A stretch of 22,010 bases of DNA from the IMG/VR virus record IMGVR_UViG_3300010883_000568, positions 1 through 22,010 of that record; one strand, 5' to 3'. This DNA is from a virus. How positions within the stretch are numbered: position 1 is the first letter of the stretch; each line of letters begins with the position of its first letter. Under the pieces are notes generated by a model. The model worked only from the letters and a program-made list of their open reading frames with translations, made no database searches and was not told the origin of the DNA. Both the position numbers and the translations under genes were made by a program. Of the stretch, positions 16,514 to 20,511 are shown piece by piece.

Positions 16514-16514
16514 A

Positions 16515-16979
16515 TCAATCTCTATTTTTCCTTACAGCACTCCCAAAGAAGTAACCAAAGATACTTAAGACGATACCCTCAGTAATTCCGATGAGGTGAA
16601 TCCAAACCTCTTTATTGGGTTCTGGAATGGTTAAATAGACAATGGCATATATAATAAAAGCGAAAGAACTCAAGCCAATTATACCCGTTAGGTTGAACAT
16701 AAGGTCAAAATTGCTAGTCTTAGAAATCTCTACCTCGCGCTTACGTGCGGAGTCCCTATCCGACACCTCTAATGCATAAAGCTCTTTAAGATGATTGTGG
16801 CCCTGTTCTTTGTCAGCAGGGTCCATCTTAGGGTCGTCGTCTATAAGTCGGCTTATGATGCCTAAAACGCCCGCGTCAGGGACTACATCGCCTACAACAC
16901 GTAAGATATCGGGAGCTTTGGATTTAAGCCACCCTGCCATCTTGGTATCGCGGAACTTTTTCTTTTCGTTTACGCCCAT
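16515..16979 (-). CDS. holin-like two-TM membrane protein
   Basis: This 154-residue protein has a soluble N-terminal half (WLKSKAPDILRVVGDVVPDA) and the phrase SDRDSARKREVEISK (residues 73-87), common in phage membrane proteins annotated as holin family. Two hydrophobic segments follow, about 94-117 and 126-147, the second ending in the positive tail AVRKNRD. A gene directly downstream of the amidase with this shape most likely makes the inner-membrane hole that lets the amidase reach peptidoglycan. The ATG lies inside the last codons of the amidase gene (10-base overlap). A second in-frame ATG at 16940 (MAGWLKSK) might give a shorter form. Function is inferred from shape and neighbour. Confidence 0.6.
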   Translation of the reverse strand: MGVNEKKKFRDTKMAGWLKSKAPDILRVVGDVVPDAGVLGIISRLIDDDPKMDPADKEQGHNHLKELYALEVSDRDSARKREVEISKTSNFDLMFNLTGIIGLSSFAFIIYAIVYLTIPEPNKEVWIHLIGITEGIVLSIFGYFFGSAVRKNRD

Positions 16980-17377
16980 CGGTACTCTGCTGTTGCGTCA
17001 AATGAAGGGCAAGCTTTATTAGAAAAATCGTTATGAGAGTGAACCTCTGCATTGCAATGCAATCGTTTAAGAGTACATATAAGCATCGTAAGAGAATCGA
17101 CCTGCTCATCGGTCCTAGTGTCCATAGGTTCGCCGTCTTTATCAAGACCTCCTATATAGCAAATACCAATAGAGCCCTCGTTATGGCCTTTACAATGAGC
17201 TCCAGTAAGTTTTAAATCTCTGCCGTATTCAATTACCCCGTCTAGGTTAATAACAAAGTGGTAGCCTATATCAGAGAACCCTCGAGCTTTATGCCATCGG
17301 CGGATATCGTCCGCAAAAAACTCTTGCTCTTCTTTTGTAGCCGAGCAATGGACAATAATTTTATTGATATCTCTCAT
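16970..17377 (-). CDS. N-acetylmuramoyl-L-alanine amidase, T7-lysozyme type endolysin
   Basis: This 135-residue amidase_2-family enzyme cuts the bond between N-acetylmuramic acid and L-alanine in peptidoglycan. It aligns by eye along nearly its whole length with T7 lysozyme: IIVHCSATK (residues 7-15), IRRWHKARGFSDIGYHFVIN (25-44), GAHCKGHNEGSIGICYIGG (59-77) and KACPSFD (121-127). The zinc ligands are His10, His115 and Cys123, with Tyr39 and Lys121 as the catalytic counterparts of T7 Tyr46 and Lys128. All are present, so it should be active. It has no signal peptide, so it needs a holin, which the next gene may supply. In T7 the same protein also restrains the phage RNA polymerase; nothing here tests that. 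Its ATG overlaps the preceding stop by 3 bases (ATGA). Confidence 0.93.
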   Translation of the reverse strand: MRDINKIIVHCSATKEEQEFFADDIRRWHKARGFSDIGYHFVINLDGVIEYGRDLKLTGAHCKGHNEGSIGICYIGGLDKDGEPMDTRTDEQVDSLTMLICTLKRLHCNAEVHSHNDFSNKACPSFDATAEYRWA

Positions 17378-17505
17378 CGTCCTTGACCGCGATAGGGCTT
17401 TTTACGCCCTTTGCTTTTGGTTAAACGGCTAGTGTTTTTAGAGTGTATACCAGGTCGTTTTGTACAGCTAGAGGCAGACTTGATATTTACTACAGACTTT
17501 GCCAT
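17374..17505 (-). CDS. 43-residue basic protein
   Basis: This short gene is tightly packed between two others. It starts with ATG 17505 one base after the stop of the upstream gene and ends at TGA 17374, overlapping the amidase ATG. The product begins MAKSVVNIKSASSCTKRPGI, continues with HSKNTSRLTKSKGRKKPYRG and ends QGR. Lys/Arg make up roughly a quarter of it and acidic residues are absent. Small proteins with a CKRPGxH...K...YxGQGR outline occur in marine phages as I recall, without function. One Cys plus one His is too few for a zinc finger in a monomer. Nucleic-acid binding or a virion role are guesses. The perfect fit into the operon is the main reason to call it a gene. Confidence 0.75.
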   Translation of the reverse strand: MAKSVVNIKSASSCTKRPGIHSKNTSRLTKSKGRKKPYRGQGR

Positions 17506-17506
17506 T

Positions 17507-17809
17507 TTATTGATTACTTAATTTATAGATACGGTCGTCTAGTTTTTGAAGGACCTGCTTTATTTCTTGGATATCTTCTTTAAGCACCGTTACGTCTTTA
17601 CTGGTAGACATAATAGCGCTATCAATAAGTTCATCGTGAATTTTAAGCTCTACAGATGACACCTGCGGAACAGGGAGTTCTTTTGCCTCGGCTATCTCAC
17701 TCTTCAGAGTAAAGTACATCCCAATGAATGTCGACAGCACTACCCCCAAACTGATAAAGTCTTTTATCCCTAATGATAGCTTGGTATCCTTGTCGATTTC
17801 GATTCCCAT
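17507..17809 (-). CDS. one-TM coiled-coil protein of the lysis region
   Basis: This 100-residue protein has a short N-terminal segment, one hydrophobic segment at about residues 18-35 (FISLGVVLSTFIGMYFTL), then a charged linker and a coiled coil to the C-terminus (VTVLKEDIQEIKQVLQKLDDRIYKL, heptad-like from ~72 to 97). Membrane-anchored coiled-coil proteins next to an endolysin are often holins, holin regulators or i-spanin-like proteins. In this Gram-negative setting an Rz-like role is possible, but no lipoprotein partner was seen. The start ATG 17809 follows an A/T-rich spacer, and the stop is one base before the ATG of the basic 43-residue gene. Confidence 0.6.
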   Translation of the reverse strand: MGIEIDKDTKLSLGIKDFISLGVVLSTFIGMYFTLKSEIAEAKELPVPQVSSVELKIHDELIDSAIMSTSKDVTVLKEDIQEIKQVLQKLDDRIYKLSNQ

Positions 17810-17877
17810 TTTTTCTAATCAGTATAAAATTTATATATCGATTTATAGTTGAATTAGATTTCATTAGGTAGAAGATA
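17810..17877. other. 68-base A/T-rich spacer between fibre and lysis blocks
   Basis: No gene, terminator hairpin with T run, or exact TAnnTTTG box is seen. The strongest structure is the A/T inverted repeat TATAAAATTTATA at 17823-17835. It may hold a weak promoter or operator for the lysis genes, but nothing decides this. Confidence 0.3.
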
Positions 17878-18312
17878 TTACTCTTCAATAAAGTCAACGT
17901 CCTCAGTCAATTCTTCAATAGGGTCTGGTGGGAACCATCCGTTAGCCTCCATATACGCTTGGTCGTGGACCGTACACTCGGTGGGGATAATCTGTTCAAA
18001 AAGAACCGTTGAAGACGTAGTGATAAGCGTAGTAAGGGCGTCCATCTCTGCTTGTGGCATTAAAGGAAATAAAGACTGTAGCTCGGTCAAGTCGACCGCT
18101 GCGTTGACATAGATAACCCAGTCTAAAATAATAGACAGCGCTGCTTCCCCTGTAGTAGGATGGATGGCAGAGCCAAATAAATTGAAGCTTGCCTCGTCAG
18201 GGTTCTGGATAGATTCTGGACGGGTGATACAATACAACTGACGTGAGATAGCTGCTGCTCGCTCCTCAGATGTAAGCCCTCCTTCGGGAGGTACGATTAG
18301 ATAGTTACTCAT
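17878..18312 (-). CDS. hypothetical acidic protein at the end of the fibre block
   Basis: This 144-residue protein begins MSNYLIVPPEGGLTSEERAA. Its middle is helical and hydrophobic (GEAALSIILDWVIYVNAAVD, ELQSLFPLMPQAEMDALTTL) without a clear membrane segment, and its C-terminus is Pro/Glu/Asp-rich (GWFPPDPIEELTEDVDFIEE). It has no Lys residues that I can see, giving a strongly acidic protein. It follows the receptor-binding block and precedes the lysis genes, so a fibre chaperone or minor virion protein is conceivable. I do not recognise the family. Its spacer carries TATCTTTA, close to the -7 box. Confidence 0.65.
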   Translation of the reverse strand: MSNYLIVPPEGGLTSEERAAAISRQLYCITRPESIQNPDEASFNLFGSAIHPTTGEAALSIILDWVIYVNAAVDLTELQSLFPLMPQAEMDALTTLITTSSTVLFEQIIPTECTVHDQAYMEANGWFPPDPIEELTEDVDFIEE

Positions 18313-18318
18313 ATTGTG

Positions 18319-18326
18319 TAAAGATA
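18319..18326 (-). promoter_or_regulatory. -7-like element TATCTTTA
   Basis: The minus strand reads TATCTTTA, one mismatch from TAnnTTTG, only 7 bases before ATG 18312. GTTATCTT followed by CACAA is shared with the spacer before the gene starting at 10155. If it is a promoter the mRNA would be nearly leaderless; the closeness makes this uncertain. Confidence 0.2.
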
Positions 18327-18332
18327 ACGATA

Positions 18333-19256
18333 TTAATAGATGACGTAGAAATTATTGATGTTGGTTTCAATTCCTGTTAGGTTGTTTGTTTCGTCTATTG
18401 GATACACAATAAATTCTTGCATCGTTCCAGACCAAGTAATACCGTTATTAATATACGCGCCAATCCTCATTTGTGTCGTATCAAGACTCCCTGTCAGAAG
18501 CGCCAAGGCAATCGGATACTCGACTGTATTCTTGAAAACTCGAAAGCCATTCGATGTGGTACCTGCTGTAACGCTGAATAAATTTTGATTTGTGTCGTTT
18601 ACAGTATAAGTTATAGGTGACCTGCTACCGTAATAAAACCTGTCAGAGTTTGAGCCTGGTGAATAATGCCAAATCCTATTTGTGTTCGTACCTCCCAAAA
18701 CAAATTGCATTGCGGCGTTTGAAGTATTGTTACTAGCGCAAACTGTGCTTATTGTTATATCGCCTTGGTCTAAATTAGGATAGCTAATTAAGAAATAGTC
18801 ACTAGAGCTCCTAATGAAATTAATCGCAGGCTTACCGTTCTCCGTTGTCACAGCACCCGTTGACCCATCGTAAATCTTAGGTCGGTTGGGAGACGAAACT
18901 TGAGTAGCGTTGTTCCCACTACCACTCTGGTCGTACCAAGTCTGTACGAACACGTCATTACTGCCTCCATAAGCAATAATAGCAGCCGTGTCCAACTCTC
19001 CGTTGCTATCGAAGCCTACATCAAGAGTGGCTCCACCTACGGTGTCCTGTACTTTAATAGCGCTACCCGTATAGGTAGAGCTTAGACGGCGTAAGCTATG
19101 TCCAGCTCTCGCACCTGGGTAGGTATCTAAAAGTAAAGAACCGCCCGTAGCTGGCTTATCTATAAGATTGATGGACCCTAAAGCTGAGACATCAACTCCG
19201 TCAAAATTAGATATATTGGCGAAATCAATTCCGCTTACTTTTTGAATAGTCGCCAT
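18333..19256 (-). CDS. host-contact protein with arabinofuranosidase-B-like / ConA-like module
   Basis: This 307-residue protein has a short virion-type N-terminus (MATIQKVSGIDFANISNFDG), then residues ~47-145 with the hallmark order AGHSLRRLSSTYTGSAIKVQ, LDVGFDSNGELDTAAIIAYG, VQTWYDQSGSGNNATQ and RPKIYDGSTGAV...ENGKPAI. This resembles the catalytic-domain family of alpha-L-arabinofuranosidase B (GH54), which has a ConA-like lectin/glucanase fold. A divergent beta-rich section follows, and the protein ends in TGIETNINNFYVIY. In phages such modules sit on tail appendages and bind or cleave surface glycans; whether this one is enzymatic cannot be told from the sequence. The same module occurs twice in the gene at the right edge. 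Confidence 0.7.
   Translation of the reverse strand: MATIQKVSGIDFANISNFDGVDVSALGSINLIDKPATGGSLLLDTYPGARAGHSLRRLSSTYTGSAIKVQDTVGGATLDVGFDSNGELDTAAIIAYGGSNDVFVQTWYDQSGSGNNATQVSSPNRPKIYDGSTGAVTTENGKPAINFIRSSSDYFLISYPNLDQGDITISTVCASNNTSNAAMQFVLGGTNTNRIWHYSPGSNSDRFYYGSRSPITYTVNDTNQNLFSVTAGTTSNGFRVFKNTVEYPIALALLTGSLDTTQMRIGAYINNGITWSGTMQEFIVYPIDETNNLTGIETNINNFYVIY
18355..18371 (-). repeat. 17-base trailer repeat, copy c
   Basis: TTGATGTTGGTTTCAAT (plus strand) is identical at 18355-18371, 20534-20550 and 21356-21372. It encodes ETNIN within the module ending GIETNIN(D/N)FY(S/V)IY that closes each ArabFuran-like module. Confidence 0.85.
18826..19136 (-). repeat. module repeat copy 3 (ArabFuran-like coding repeat)
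   Basis: The stretch encodes the conserved part from YPGARAGHSLRRL to ENGKPAI. It is clearly similar at DNA level to 21014-21318 and to 21775-22010; for example the 19 bases CTCTGGTCGTACCAAGTCT (plus strand) are identical in all three copies. The direct orientation could allow homologous exchange. Confidence 0.85.
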
Positions 19257-19268
19257 ACTAAGACATTT

Positions 19269-19811
19269 TTAAGCTAGTGTGATGAACGAACTGTCTGGAT
19301 TTATATAAGCAATTTTATTGGTTACGTCCAAAACATAACCTACAATTCGAACAATAAATCCTGTGGTTCCAGTAGGTTGCGTGTCCGTTAAAAGACCGTC
19401 GGTTGTAGATAAATAAATAGGAGCCCCCAACGTAGTAATGCTAGAACTTGAGTCCAGTACGATATTACCCTCGCGGAGCATTGACGAAGAATTAGTAGAA
19501 GCTGCAATAGCAATAATACCCGTAGACTTAGTGCTATCAGTAGCATTGGAAGCTTCCCACACAGAGCCAGTCCAATAATAAGCTTGACCAAGCGTCGTTG
19601 CACCAGAAGCCCAAGCGTTAAAGAAAGTAGAACCAGGTGAATAATCTCCTGCTGCTGCACCCGATGGGTTTTTCTCTAGGTTAGCTCCTGCTCCAGATAA
19701 AAAATTCGTAGGGGTAATTTTGATGTTACCCGCCGCCGTAAGACCGACTATCTCAGTTACATTTCCTACAGTTGTCTCAGCTGTAAACTCTGAAAATTTT
19801 ACGTTTGCCAT
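19269..19811 (-). CDS. short appendage/structural protein with shared C-terminal domain
   Basis: This 180-residue protein has an N-terminus MANVKFSEFTAETTVGNVTE of the anchoring type seen in small phage fibre proteins. Residues ~55-90 (FFNAWASGATTLGQAYYWTG) connect to a C-terminal beta domain. That domain (STGIIAIAASTN, LREGNIVLDSSS, GAPIYLSTTDGLLTD, FIVRIVGYVLD, AYINPDSSFITLA) matches by eye the end of the next upstream product (GMIIKGNIVQAS, GSPVYLDTTDGGATS, VVRVIGYKI, MYFDPSKDWTVIP). It is therefore one of two paralogues placed between the two lectin-module genes. Probably a virion appendage or head/tail decoration protein; the exact role is unknown. Start ATG 19811 lies 9 bases after the upstream stop. 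Confidence 0.65.
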   Translation of the reverse strand: MANVKFSEFTAETTVGNVTEIVGLTAAGNIKITPTNFLSGAGANLEKNPSGAAAGDYSPGSTFFNAWASGATTLGQAYYWTGSVWEASNATDSTKSTGIIAIAASTNSSSMLREGNIVLDSSSSITTLGAPIYLSTTDGLLTDTQPTGTTGFIVRIVGYVLDVTNKIAYINPDSSFITLA

Positions 19812-19820
19812 AATATTAAT

Positions 19821-20510
19821 TTAAGGAATTACAGTCCAATCTTTTGAAGGGTCAAAATACATCTCTTTGTTATTTATTTTATACCCTATTACCCTAACGA
19901 CATTTCCTGATGCGGTAGGACGAGTTGATGTTGCACCTCCATCGGTAGTGTCTAAGTAAACAGGTGAACCATTGCTGCCTGTTAAAGTACTTGCCTGTAC
20001 AATATTACCCTTTATAATCATTCCAACTGAACCGACTGAGTACGCGAACGCTGTCCAAGCCAAGAAACCTGTGGATACATTGCTTTCTGAAGTTGCATTT
20101 GATGGAGTAACTGTTACTCCCTCGATAACATAGAATGTTGCGGGTGTTAAAGTAACAGTAGTAATACTCCTATACGACTCTACTCCCCTTCCAAAATATG
20201 TGGGAGTTGTGTCGTCTGATGATGCGTAATTATTTTGTAGCAGATACGTTATAGAACTGAAGTTCATTGTATTGGTAGACGAATCGTATTTTATATTAAA
20301 AAAACACTTCAACTCATCTTCCGTATCCGAACAAAACACCATACGCCCATCACCTTGAAAATCTACTGTAATATCTCCGCCGCCAATAAGGTCTGACACT
20401 TCTTGAAGAGTGTAAGCTTCTCTACCTGCGTTAGCTTGAGCCGAGCCTCGGTTTACGGTGTCTACACCTGCGGCTACAGTATGTATCTTATCTGTGAGTT
20501 TAATTGCCAT
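19821..20510 (-). CDS. appendage/structural protein sharing C-terminal domain with its neighbour
   Basis: The 229-residue form starting MAIKLTDKIHTVAAGVDTVN is preferred: its ATG at 20510 lies one base after the stop of the upstream gene. A longer frame back to ATG 20549 would overlap that gene by 38 bases and adds 13 unremarkable residues. Residues ~20-45 (RGSAQANAGREAYTLQEVSD) are a likely anchor. A central domain includes FQGDGRMVFCSDTEDELKCF and TLTPATFYVIEGVTVTPSN. The last ~75 residues are the beta domain shared with the 19269-19811 product. No catalytic motif was seen. Role by context: tail or head appendage working with the adjacent lectin-type proteins. Confidence 0.65.
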   Translation of the reverse strand: MAIKLTDKIHTVAAGVDTVNRGSAQANAGREAYTLQEVSDLIGGGDITVDFQGDGRMVFCSDTEDELKCFFNIKYDSSTNTMNFSSITYLLQNNYASSDDTTPTYFGRGVESYRSITTVTLTPATFYVIEGVTVTPSNATSESNVSTGFLAWTAFAYSVGSVGMIIKGNIVQASTLTGSNGSPVYLDTTDGGATSTRPTASGNVVRVIGYKINNKEMYFDPSKDWTVIP

Positions 20511-20511
20511 C

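Noticed and set aside
17049-17060. Perfect 12-bp palindrome GCATTGCAATGC
   Set aside because: It is inside the amidase coding region; about five perfect 12-bp palindromes are expected by chance in a window this size.
17823-17835. TATAAAATTTATA as an operator or terminator
   Set aside because: A short A/T-only inverted repeat without G/C stem or T run; noted only as a spacer feature.
17697-17897. Minus-strand frame of 66 codons across the spacer 17810-17877
   Set aside because: It overlaps the ends of two better-supported genes in another frame and has no recognisable protein character.
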